This document shows positions 6,681 through 12,990 of a DNA stretch of 13,229 nucleotides, piece after piece. Source of the DNA: Kiloniellales bacterium (GTDB taxonomy: Bacteria; Pseudomonadota; Alphaproteobacteria; Kiloniellales; JAKSDN01); contig JAKSDN010001355.1 of the NCBI GenBank assembly GCA_022360075.1, positions 1-13,229 of the forward strand. Reading direction: 5' to 3'. Within the stretch, counting starts at the first letter, position 1; every line of letters starts with the position of its first letter. A model generated the notes under the pieces. That model did not search any database, was not told the DNA's origin, and saw only the letters and a program-made list of their open reading frames with translations. A program made the translations under genes and the position numbers.

Positions 6681-7352
6681 CTATCGGCTCACCCGCCAGA
6701 CCACGGCATTGCGGACATCGCTGTCCTCGAGCTCGCGCGTCGTCTTGACCGCATAGGCGGTGACCCGCTCCAGCCCTTCCTTGGGCAGATAGCTGCGCCC
6801 GGGATCGCCCATCAGAACCGCGACGCCGCTCGCGGCCAGAACGCGCAGCCAGGTCCAGACGCTCTCGGCCATCGGCCGCTCGTAGCAGACGTCGCCGGCG
6901 AGGACGAGATCCCAGGCCTCGCCCGCCGCGCCCACCAAGTCTTCCGCGCGAAGCGTGACGGCGACGTCGTTGAGCGCCGCGTTGAGCCCGATCGCGGCCA
7001 CGGCGAAGCGGTCGATCTCGCTCGCCTCGACGCTGGCCGCGCCGGCCCGGGCCGCGGCGATGCCTTGAAGGCCGGAGCCCGCGGCGAAGTCGAGCACGCG
7101 CTTGCCGGCCACGATCTCCGGCTGGTCCAAGAGGTAGCGGGCGAGCGCCTGGCCGCCGGCCCAGGCGAAGGCCCAATAGGGCGGTGGCAGGCCTTGGGCT
7201 TCGAGCTCGGCCTCGGTGGCCTGCCAAAGCGGCACGACCTCGCTCGCCAGGTGCAGTCTCACCTCGGGCACCAGCGGCGTGGCCTGGACGCGCGTGTTCG
7301 CGGCAACGAAGCCGGCGGGATCGATGCCGGCCGATGCCGTGGCGGCGGTCAT
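6681..7352 (-). CDS. METTL20-like protein-lysine methyltransferase (class I SAM-dependent)
   Basis: The 223-residue protein contains FVAANTRVQATPLVPEVRLH and ...PLWQATEAELEAQGLPPPYW, then AFAWAGGQALARYLLD and the SAM-binding motif GKRVLDFAAGSGLQGIAAA (about 84-102), followed by an acidic loop SEIDRFAVAA and DLVLAGDVCYE. This order matches bacterial METTL20 homologues. The family's best-studied members methylate lysines of the electron transfer flavoprotein beta subunit, and an Agrobacterium homologue also methylates ribosomal protein L7/L12; the target here is inferred only. Many such genes are annotated simply as methyltransferase or PrmA-like. Its ATG overlaps the ubiA stop as ATGA (7352-7349) and no SD is visible, so translation probably depends on ubiA. 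Stop is TAG at 6683-6681. Confidence 0.85.
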   Translation of the reverse strand: MTAATASAGIDPAGFVAANTRVQATPLVPEVRLHLASEVVPLWQATEAELEAQGLPPPYWAFAWAGGQALARYLLDQPEIVAGKRVLDFAAGSGLQGIAAARAGAASVEASEIDRFAVAAIGLNAALNDVAVTLRAEDLVGAAGEAWDLVLAGDVCYERPMAESVWTWLRVLAASGVAVLMGDPGRSYLPKEGLERVTAYAVKTTRELEDSDVRNAVVWRVSR

Positions 7353-8299
7353 GGCAGGAGGGCGTCGGCGACCAGCCCGGCCAGCAGGATCCAGCCGACG
7401 AAGCGGTTCGACTTGAAGCGGCGCAGGCAGTCGGCCGCGTCGTCGCTGTCGAGCCCTCGGACCTGCCAAGCGAAATGCAGGGCGACGGCCGCCAAGCCGA
7501 CGTAGAAGGGCCAGCCAAGCCCGGCCGCGGCGCCGGCCGCCAGCATGCCGAGCCAAGCGAGGCCGTAGAACAGCATCAGCCAGGGCTTGGTCGCTGCGCC
7601 GAACTTGAGCGCCGTCGACTTCACGCCGATCAGTGCGTCGTCCTCCTTGTCCTGGTGCGCGTAGATCGTGTCGTAGCCCAGCGTCCAGGCGAGGCCGGCG
7701 AGATAGAGCAGCAGCGGTGGCCAGCCGAGGCTCCCTGTCGCCGCGGCCCAGCCGAGCAGGGCGCCCCAGTTGAAGGTCAGACCGAGCCAGGCCTGCGGCC
7801 AGTAGGTGACGCGCTTCATGAAAGGATAGGCCGCGACCAGGAGCAGCGAGGCGGCGCCGAGCGCAATCGCGAAAGGACTGAGTTGCAGCAGCACGAGCAG
7901 GCCGATGAGGAGCTGGAGACCGAGGAAGCTCCAGGCCTGCAGAAGTGACACCCGACCGGAAGGGATCGGCCGGCCGGCCGTGCGCGCGACCTTGGCGTCG
8001 ATGTCGCGGTCGACGATGTCGTTGTAGGTGCAGCCGGCCCCGCGCATCGCCAGGGCGCCGATCGCGAAGAGGATCGGCAGCAGCGGCGAGGGCGTCTCGC
8101 CGCTCGCCGCCCAGGCCAGGGCGAGCGACCACCAGCAGGGAAAGAGCAGGAGCCAGGTGCCGATCGGTCGGTCGACCCGCGCCAGGCTGAGATAGGGCCG
8201 CAGCGCCGGCGGCGCGATCCTCTGGCTCCAGTGATCGCCGCGAATGTCGCTGGCCTCGCTCGGGCCGCGCGCCGCCGTTGTTTGTTGGGGCCCGGTCAT
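7349..8299 (-). CDS. ubiA: 4-hydroxybenzoate polyprenyltransferase
   Basis: The 316-residue integral membrane enzyme attaches the polyprenyl tail to 4-hydroxybenzoate in ubiquinone synthesis. The first Asp-rich motif is NDIVDRDID (near residue 92) and the second is YDTIYAHQDKEDD (near residue 210); these bind prenyl diphosphate through Mg2+. About eight to nine hydrophobic segments follow RPYLSLARVDRPIGTWLLLF, a hallmark of UbiA. The N-terminus is about 30 residues longer than in E. coli and polar. The ATG at 8299 has only a weak GAGAG-like site; neighbouring ATGs at 8310 and 8307 are out of frame. It overlaps the downstream methyltransferase gene by 4 bases and is divergent from rsmE across a palindromic repeat. 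Confidence 0.95.
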   Translation of the reverse strand: MTGPQQTTAARGPSEASDIRGDHWSQRIAPPALRPYLSLARVDRPIGTWLLLFPCWWSLALAWAASGETPSPLLPILFAIGALAMRGAGCTYNDIVDRDIDAKVARTAGRPIPSGRVSLLQAWSFLGLQLLIGLLVLLQLSPFAIALGAASLLLVAAYPFMKRVTYWPQAWLGLTFNWGALLGWAAATGSLGWPPLLLYLAGLAWTLGYDTIYAHQDKEDDALIGVKSTALKFGAATKPWLMLFYGLAWLGMLAAGAAAGLGWPFYVGLAAVALHFAWQVRGLDSDDAADCLRRFKSNRFVGWILLAGLVADALLP

Positions 8300-8364
8300 G
8301 CTCTCATCATGGGACTCACCGCTGGCTGCCTCAAGGGGCGTCGGCCTGGGAAGCCGGCCCGGCT

Positions 8365-8471
8365 GAGCGATCCTTACCCTTCGACAAGCTCAGAATGAGG
8401 ACCCATGGTATATGGGCCACTTTCCCGACCCATCCCCTCATGCTGAGCCTGTCGAAGCGTGAGGATCGCTC
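8365..8471. repeat. Inverted-repeat element, family C (107 bp)
   Basis: Two 37-base arms (8365-8401 and 8435-8471) are imperfect reverse complements built on CTTCGACAAGCTCAG / CTGAGCCTGTCGAAG, and pair again at their outer ends as GAGCGATCC/GGATCGCTC. The centre has a CCCAT/ATGGG hairpin. CTTCGACAAGCTCAG-type palindromes are widespread intergenic repeats in alphaproteobacteria. It fills most of the gap between divergent ubiA and rsmE, so the promoters of both must lie within or very close to it. Confidence 0.75.
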
Positions 8472-8504
8472 GATAGTGCCGTTAGCGCAGATCCCGGAGC
8501 GCCC

Positions 8505-9278
8505 ATGACCGCCAAGATCGAAACCCGGCTCTACGTCGAGGACGACCTCCACGAGTCGGCGACCATCGGGCTCGATCACGGCCGCGCCCATTTCCTGCGC
8601 TCGGTGCTGCGTCTTGGGCAAGGGGCGCGGGTCGCGCTGTTCAACGGCCGCGACGGCGAATGGCAGGCGCGCATCGACGGTCTCGGCAAGGGCTGGGCCT
8701 CGCTTCAGGTCGAGCATCAGCGCCGACCGCAGACGGATAGCCCCGACGTCTGGCTGGCCTTCGCGCCGATCAAGCGGGCCCGGCTCGACTTCCTGATCGA
8801 GAAAGCGGTCGAGCTCGGCGTCGCGCGGCTGCGGCCCGTCATGACCGAGCACACGGCGGTCAGCCGTGTCAACCGGGACCGCTTGGCCGCCAACGCGCGC
8901 GAGGCGGCCGAGCAGTGCGAGCGGCTCGATCTGCCGGCGGTCGACGAGCCGATTCGTCTGTTCGACCTCTTCGACGGCTGGCGCTCGGATCGCCGGTTGC
9001 TGCTCTGCGCCGAGGCGGGACCGAGCCGGCCAATCGCGGAGGTTCTCGCGGAAGCTGCAGAGAGACGGGGCGGGAACCCGGTCTCGGATTGGGCGCTCCT
9101 GACCGGCCCGGAAGGCGGCTTCAGCCACGGCGAGCTTGACGCTCTGCGTAAACTGCCCTTTGTTACCGCGGTCGGTCTCGGGCCGCGGGTGCTCCGGGCC
9201 GACACGGCCGCGCTGGCGGCCTTGGCTTGCTGGCAGGCGTGGCTGGGCGACGGCGGCCACACGCCGCCACGCGCTTAG
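8505..9278 (+). CDS. rsmE: 16S rRNA (uracil(1498)-N3)-methyltransferase RsmE
   Basis: The 257-residue enzyme methylates N3 of U1498 of 16S rRNA using SAM. The N-terminal PUA-like domain (about 1-75) has DHGRAHFLRSVLRLGQGARV and FNGRDGEWQARI. The SPOUT domain carries FLIEKAVELGVARLRPV, the AAEQCERLDLPAV stretch, and the knot motifs LLTGPEGGFSHGELDAL (about 200-216) and GLGPRVLRADTAALAALA (about 225-242). All family motifs are intact and the length is normal. GGAG at 8496-8499 lies five bases before the ATG. It is followed 62 bases later by gshA on the same strand, an order I recall from other alphaproteobacteria. Confidence 0.95.
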   Translation: MTAKIETRLYVEDDLHESATIGLDHGRAHFLRSVLRLGQGARVALFNGRDGEWQARIDGLGKGWASLQVEHQRRPQTDSPDVWLAFAPIKRARLDFLIEKAVELGVARLRPVMTEHTAVSRVNRDRLAANAREAAEQCERLDLPAVDEPIRLFDLFDGWRSDRRLLLCAEAGPSRPIAEVLAEAAERRGGNPVSDWALLTGPEGGFSHGELDALRKLPFVTAVGLGPRVLRADTAALAALACWQAWLGDGGHTPPRA

Positions 9279-9340
9279 CCCGAGGGGGCTTTGGCCCGAA
9301 TTGCGAGTCACCGAGGACCCCTTCGAACAGAACCTGACCG

Positions 9341-10705
9341 ATGTCTGCACCTCCCCAAGGCAAGGGTGAGCCGATCACCGACAAAAGCCAGCTCGTGGCT
9401 TACGTCGAGGCCGGCTGCAAGCCGCCGGAAGACTGGCGCATCGGCACCGAGCACGAGAAGATCGGCTATCGCTGGGGCGACTACCGGCCCTTGCCCTACG
9501 AGGGCGAGCAGGGCATCGGCGCGCTGCTCTGCGGCATGGAGCGCTTCGGCTGGCAGCCGCTCCGTGAGGGCGACAATGTCATCGCCCTGACCAAGGACGG
9601 TTGCAACATCACCCTGGAGCCGGGCGGTCAGTTCGAGCTCTCCGGCGCACCTTTGTCCACCGTTCATGAGACCTGTGACGAGGTCCACACGCACCTGGCC
9701 CAGGTCAAGGAGGTGATGGAGCCGATGCAGGTCGGCATGATCGGAATCGGCTTCAACCCGAAGTGGCGGCGCGAGGACATCGCCTGGATGCCCAAGGACC
9801 GCTACCGGATCATGCGCGAACGCATGCTCAAGCGCGGCAAGCTCGGCCTCGACATGATGCTGCGCACCTGCACCATCCAGGTCAATCTGGACTACCAGAG
9901 CGAAGCGGACATGGTGAAAAAGTTCCGCGTCGGCCTGGCCCTGCAACCGGTCGCCACGGCGCTTTTCGCCAACTCGCCCTTCACCGAGGGCCGCCCGAAC
10001 GGCTTTCTCAGCTATCGCAGCCACATCTGGACGGACACCGACCCGGACCGCTGCGGCACGCTGCCCTTCGTCTTCGAAGACGGCATGGGATTCGAGCGCT
10101 ACGTCGAGCACGTCCTCGACGTGCCGATGTACTTCGTCTACCGCGACGGCCAGTACGTTGACGCCAGCGGCCAGTCGTTCCGGGATTTTCTCGCCGGCCG
10201 CCTGCCGGCGCTGCCGGGCGAGATCCCGACGACGTCGGACTGGGCCGATCACATGTCGACCCTGTTCCCCGAGGTCCGGCTCAAGCGCTTCTTGGAGATG
10301 CGCGGCGCCGACGGCGGGCCCTGGGACTCGATCTGCGGCCTGCCGGCCTTTTGGGTCGGCCTGCTCTATGACAATACCGCGCTCGATGCGGCCTGGGACC
10401 TGGTCAAGGACTGGAGCGAGGCGGACCGCGAGACGCTGCGCGCGGAGGTGCCGCGGCGCGGTCTCGAGGCGCCCTTGGGCGACGGCACGCTGCGGCCGGC
10501 CGCCCGTGAGGCGCTGGCCATCGCCGCCGCCGGCCTCAGGCGCCGCGACCACCTGGACGGCCAGGGCCGCGACGAGGGCCATTTCCTCGCGCCTTTGATG
10601 GCGGTCGCCGATGGCGGGCCCTGCCCGGCGCAGGGGCTGCTGAACGCCTATCACGGCGACTGGGGCGGCGACATCGACAAGCTGTTCGAGGACATCGCTT
10701 ACTAA
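9341..10705 (+). CDS. gshA: Glutamate-cysteine ligase, plant-type (GCS2)
   Basis: The 454-residue enzyme joins glutamate and cysteine in an ATP-dependent step, the first of glutathione synthesis. It belongs to the plant-like class usual in alphaproteobacteria, not the E. coli type. Diagnostic segments are RIGTEHEKIGY (near residue 33), ITLEPGGQFELSGAPLSTVHET (near 90), IGFNPKWRREDIAWMPKDRY (near 128), MMLRTCTIQVNLDYQSEADM (about 168-187), and ALFANSPFTEGRPNGFLSYRS (near 204). Length is normal and no break is seen. No good SD precedes the ATG at 9341; GAGG lies 24 bases away, so translation may depend on rsmE or use a weak site. The next gene begins five bases after its TAA. Confidence 0.95.
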   Translation: MSAPPQGKGEPITDKSQLVAYVEAGCKPPEDWRIGTEHEKIGYRWGDYRPLPYEGEQGIGALLCGMERFGWQPLREGDNVIALTKDGCNITLEPGGQFELSGAPLSTVHETCDEVHTHLAQVKEVMEPMQVGMIGIGFNPKWRREDIAWMPKDRYRIMRERMLKRGKLGLDMMLRTCTIQVNLDYQSEADMVKKFRVGLALQPVATALFANSPFTEGRPNGFLSYRSHIWTDTDPDRCGTLPFVFEDGMGFERYVEHVLDVPMYFVYRDGQYVDASGQSFRDFLAGRLPALPGEIPTTSDWADHMSTLFPEVRLKRFLEMRGADGGPWDSICGLPAFWVGLLYDNTALDAAWDLVKDWSEADRETLRAEVPRRGLEAPLGDGTLRPAAREALAIAAAGLRRRDHLDGQGRDEGHFLAPLMAVADGGPCPAQGLLNAYHGDWGGDIDKLFEDIAY

Positions 10706-10710
10706 CGGCC

Positions 10711-10926
10711 ATGCCAGCCGAAGCCAGAACCTGGGTCCGGGACTGGAGCCTCAAGCTGGGGGGCACGGCGTTCCTGCTGCTGACTCTAGCCCTGCTCGGC
10801 AGCCATGAGCGGCCCGGCAGCCTCGACAGCCTGGTCTTTGCCGTCACCCGCGCCGTTCTGCCGGCCCTTGCCGTGACCGCACTGGCTGCGCTGGGCTTGT
10901 CTTGGTGGCGCCGTCGGAAGGACTAG
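10711..10926 (+). CDS. Small two-helix membrane protein of unknown function
   Basis: The 71-residue product has two hydrophobic segments (about residues 15-31 and 43-65), a short polar loop with SHERPGSLDS, and a basic C-terminus, WWRRRKD, which by the positive-inside rule should face the cytoplasm. I do not recognise the family. The ATG is five bases after the gshA stop and shows no SD of its own, so it is probably translated by coupling to gshA. A 7-bp stem hairpin follows its stop (10930-10947). The membrane topology and tight spacing support a real gene, but the small size leaves doubt. Confidence 0.6.
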   Translation: MPAEARTWVRDWSLKLGGTAFLLLTLALLGSHERPGSLDSLVFAVTRAVLPALAVTALAALGLSWWRRRKD

Positions 10927-10929
10927 CGG

Positions 10930-10947
10930 GAGCCGCCTAAGCGGCTC
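10930..10947. terminator. Hairpin after the gshA operon, possibly a two-way terminator
   Basis: GAGCCGC-CTAA-GCGGCTC forms a perfect 7-bp stem with a four-base loop, four bases after the stop at 10926. No T-run follows on either strand, so it is not a classical intrinsic terminator. It lies at the junction with the convergent minus-strand small gene and overlaps that gene's stop codon (10948-10946). Confidence 0.45.
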
Positions 10948-11146
10948 AGCCGTCGGACAGGATCACCGAACGAGCATCGCCTTGAAGGCTTGGCTCGCCG
11001 CCGGTTTTGCCTGGCGTGCGCGCGGATCCGCTGTCTTCAAGGCCGGCAAGCGGGGGGCCATCGTCCCTCCCGATCAAGAGGAAAAACGCGGCCAGCGCCC
11101 CGAGGGCGACGGGGGCGATCAGAAGCAGGATGGACCAGTGCGGCAT
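10946..11146 (-). CDS. Possible small single-pass membrane protein
   Basis: The frame encodes 66 residues: one strong hydrophobic helix at the N-terminus (MPHWSILLLIAPVALGALAA, continuing FFLLIG), then a polar Gly/Pro/Ser-rich tail of about 38 residues. It could be a signal anchor or an uncleaved leader. I recognise no family. No SD precedes the ATG at 11146, and overlapping frames exist on the plus strand, so coding is uncertain. In its favour, the helix is clean, and a CtrA-type site and TTAACC half-sites lie upstream on the side from which it would be transcribed. Confidence 0.4.
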   Translation of the reverse strand: MPHWSILLLIAPVALGALAAFFLLIGRDDGPPLAGLEDSGSARTPGKTGGEPSLQGDARSVILSDG

Positions 11147-11235
11147 CGGGGCGGGGTGCCGTCCGTATCGGTTGGAGAAGGTTAAGAAAGCAGAGAGTGC
11201 TTAAGGCCAGGTGAAGCCCCGCTTCCCCAAAGGTC

Positions 11236-11264
11236 GAGAGCCGTGGCTGGGGACCACGGCTCTC
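11236..11264. ncRNA. Perfect 11-bp stem-loop, unassigned
   Basis: GAGAGCCGTGG (11236-11246) and CCACGGCTCTC (11254-11264) are exact reverse complements around a seven-base loop, CTGGGGA. No T-run follows on either strand, which argues against a simple terminator. If the minus-strand gene at 11146 is transcribed from near the CtrA-type site, this hairpin lies in its 5' leader. It could equally be the end of a small RNA. The ncRNA label is a placeholder for a structured RNA candidate. Confidence 0.3.
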
Positions 11265-11326
11265 TGGGTACGAGGGTTAAGGTTAATGGGGAAGGGCTAG
11301 GGATGTTTAGTAAAAGGCAACCCTGG

Positions 11327-11342
11327 TTAACAAAGCGTTAAC
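11327..11342. promoter_or_regulatory. CtrA-type binding site TTAA-N7-TTAAC
   Basis: TTAACAAAGCGTTAAC matches the full consensus described for the cell-cycle regulator CtrA in Caulobacter: two TTAA halves 7 bases apart, with the trailing C. Tandem TTAACC half-sites on the minus strand (within 11275-11287) lie 40-50 bases away. The nearest candidate target is the small minus-strand gene starting at 11146. The site is nearly palindromic, so direction is not certain. Confidence 0.5.
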
Positions 11343-11428
11343 GAGGCTCTTAAGGAACGAGAAATTTTTCGCCTGTTCGCGGTTGGCTGGGAGGCGGGGC
11401 TTTGGTTGCCATAAAGCACCATCGCCCC

Positions 11429-11602
11429 CGTCATTGCGAGCAAAGCGAAGCAATCCAACAGCGACGGTTGGAAAGCTATGCCATCCAGTGCTTCAAGGCT
11501 GCGTGGAGGAAAATCGTTGTGAAGGTTAACACGAGTCTCGAACCAGTCGGGGACGCCGCCGGTTCCGAAGGGCTGGATTGCGTCGCTGCGCTCGCAATGG
11601 CG
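11429..11602. repeat. Inverted-repeat element, family B, copy 2 (174 bp)
   Basis: Arms of 29 bases (11429-11457 and 11574-11602) are reverse complements at 25 of 29 positions. The left arm shares CGTCATTGCGAGC and GCGAAGCAATCCA with copy 1 at 3743. The interior is about 81 bases longer than the whole of copy 1 and shares no obvious sequence with it. It contains a GGTTAAC and no gene that I can support. It may be two solo repeat units flanking unrelated DNA instead of one element. Confidence 0.65.
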
Positions 11603-11679
11603 ATTTGGTTAAGACGCCGACTGTGCGGAACCGGCCTCGCCACTCCGGAATCGTCGCATGGATCGAGGGCGAAGGCTCC

Positions 11680-12339
11680 TCAGCGGCCGTCCTTCAAATC
11701 GGTGATCGAATAGCCGAAGTGCTGGCCGAGCTCCCGGGTCGTGATCTCGGTCTCGATGGCGAAGGCGAAGCCGAGCAGCGGCTCCCAGTCGTCCGAGAGG
11801 TCGCGTCGGGCCTCCAGGGTCACCTCGTGGTTACCGGGCCCGAGCGCTTGATTGTCCTCGCCGGGCTGGGTGAACTCGATGCGCTTGAGGTCGGTGCCGC
11901 CGGGACCGAGCACGAAAGGCGAGAACCAGTCCCGGCCCTCGCCCGTGACGTCGTAGCGGCCCTCCCAGAGGAAATCCGATTCGGGCCCGTTACTGCGTAG
12001 CCGGAGCGCGCGCACGACGGTCTGGCGCGCGCCTTCGTTGGCGAACAGCAGCTCCAGGCGGATCTTGCTGTTGAGCCATTGGAACTCGGTCCCGCCGCCG
12101 CGCCCGTCCCAGCGCACGGCGACATGGGTCGCCGGGACGACCGTGACCTCGGGCGCTTTCAGGCGGGTCAGATAGAAAGTGGCCAGGGAGATCGACAGGG
12201 CGACGACCGAAACGACCGCCGAGAAGGTCAGCTTGGAAAGCAGCCAGGGCGCGACACCCGACTCGCCCGACGGGGATGCCTGCGTGTCGCTCGCCGGCTC
12301 GGCCGAAGGGCCCGCATCGGGGGGCTGGGGCTCGCTCAT
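11680..12339 (-). CDS. Membrane-anchored protein of unknown function behind tldD
   Basis: The 219-residue protein has a Pro/Ser/Glu-rich N-terminus of about 32 residues, one membrane helix (about 37-58, within [20 protein letters not shown]), and an outer domain of about 155 residues that alternates hydrophobic and polar residues as in beta sheets (for example [20 protein letters not shown] and [10 protein letters not shown]). The helix after a negatively charged N-terminus suggests a type II-like anchor, with the C-terminal domain probably periplasmic, although the usual positive-inside rule is only weakly met. I do not recognise the family. It starts 36 bases after the tldD stop on the same strand and is probably co-transcribed. 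No SD is visible; the ATG is the last three bases of the 14-bp palindrome at 12337-12350. Confidence 0.75.
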   Translation of the reverse strand: MSEPQPPDAGPSAEPASDTQASPSGESGVAPWLLSKLTFSAVVSVVALSISLATFYLTRLKAPEVTVVPATHVAVRWDGRGGGTEFQWLNSKIRLELLFANEGARQTVVRALRLRSNGPESDFLWEGRYDVTGEGRDWFSPFVLGPGGTDLKRIEFTQPGEDNQALGPGNHEVTLEARRDLSDDWEPLLGFAFAIETEITTRELGQHFGYSITDLKDGR

Positions 12340-12350
12340 GGCGCGCCATG
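12337..12350. repeat. 14-bp palindrome CATGGCGCGCCATG over a start codon
   Basis: The same 14-mer found at the ubiD start (133-146), again ending on the minus strand with the start ATG. It gives an additional out-of-frame ATG 11 bases upstream of the real one. No Shine-Dalgarno sequence is visible near either copy. Confidence 0.5.
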
Positions 12351-12375
12351 CCCATCGAAGCCGGGCGACTCGGCC

Positions 12376-12987
12376 CTAGGCCGCGGTGCCGCCCACGGTC
12401 AGGCCGTCGATCAGCAGGGTCGGCTGGCCGACGCCGACCGGCACGCCCTGGCCCTCCTTGCCGCAGGTGCCGATGCCGTTGTCGAGCGCCATGTCGCTGC
12501 CGATCATCGAGACCTTGGTCAGCACGTCGGGCCCGTTGCCGATCAGGGTCGCGCCCTTGACCGGTGCGCCCACCTTGCCGTCCTCGATCAGATAGGCCTC
12601 TGTGCAGGAGAAGACGAATTTGCCGGAGGTGATGTCGACCTGCCCGCCGCCGAACTGGGTGGCGTAGAGGCCGCGCTTGGTCGCGGCGATGATCTCCTCG
12701 GGCGCGCGCTCGCCGGCCAGCATGTAGGTGTTGGTCATGCGCGGCATGGGGATATGGGCGTAGCTCTGGCGCCGTCCGTTGCCGGTCGCCGCCATCTTCA
12801 TCAGGCGGGCGTTCTGCCGGTCCTGCATGTAGCCCACCAGGATGCCGTCCTCGATCAGCGTGGTGGCCTGGGAGGGCGTGCCCTCGTCGTCGACGGTGAG
12901 CGAGCCGCGCCGGTCGGCGATGGTGCCGTCGTCGACCACGGTGACGCCGGGTGCTGCCACCCGCTCGCCCATGAGGCCGGCGAAGGC
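12376..12987 (-). CDS. tldD: Metalloprotease TldD, C-terminal part (gene broken at about 12988)
   Basis: About 203 codons encode the C-terminal part of Tld[21 protein letters not shown], the [13 protein letters not shown] region, [28 protein letters not shown], the [22 protein letters not shown] segment with its conserved metal-site Cys, and the [16 protein letters not shown] end, closing TVGGTAA. TldD pairs with TldE/PmbA to form a metalloprotease that degrades unfolded peptides and is known from microcin B17 maturation and CcdA turnover. Homology stops abruptly before the Ala at 12987; the preceding codons on this strand (ATC, GCG) do not match the expected Thr-Ser. The missing upstream segment appears on the opposite strand from 12991, so the gene as given is not functional. 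Confidence 0.9.
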   Translation of the reverse strand, partial: AFAGLMGERVAAPGVTVVDDGTIADRRGSLTVDDEGTPSQATTLIEDGILVGYMQDRQNARLMKMAATGNGRRQSYAHIPMPRMTNTYMLAGERAPEEIIAATKRGLYATQFGGGQVDITSGKFVFSCTEAYLIEDGKVGAPVKGATLIGNGPDVLTKVSMIGSDMALDNGIGTCGKEGQGVPVGVGQPTLLIDGLTVGGTAA

Positions 12988-12990
12988 GAT
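12988..12990. other. Inversion or chimera junction inside tldD
   Basis: To the left, tldD reads on the minus strand; to the right, tldD reads on the plus strand. The breakpoint falls inside the palindrome GCGATCGC (12986-12993). No longer inverted repeat links the two ends of the flipped piece, which argues against a dedicated recombinase site. Confidence 0.75.

Larger units (their letters stand above)
11147..11679. other. Gene-free interval with regulatory-looking sequence and a repeat
   Basis: These 533 bases contain an 11-bp perfect stem-loop (11236-11264), tandem GGTTAAGGTTAA (11275-11286), a full TTAA-N7-TTAA site (11327-11342), an AT-rich patch around GAAATTTTTC (11361-11370), and a family B repeat (11429-11602). 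No reading frame here looks like a gene; those present include repeat sequence or run opposite the gene ending at 11680. Base composition is less GC-rich than in the flanking genes, as expected for a regulatory region. Confidence 0.6.

Noticed and set aside
6067..7518. Minus-strand frame of 483 codons
   Set aside because: It crosses the EamA gene in antisense, the family A repeat and the methyltransferase in another frame. It includes repeat-derived sequence and no domain.
9308..10654. Minus-strand frame of 448 codons
   Set aside because: Antisense to gshA, which is intact and well conserved.
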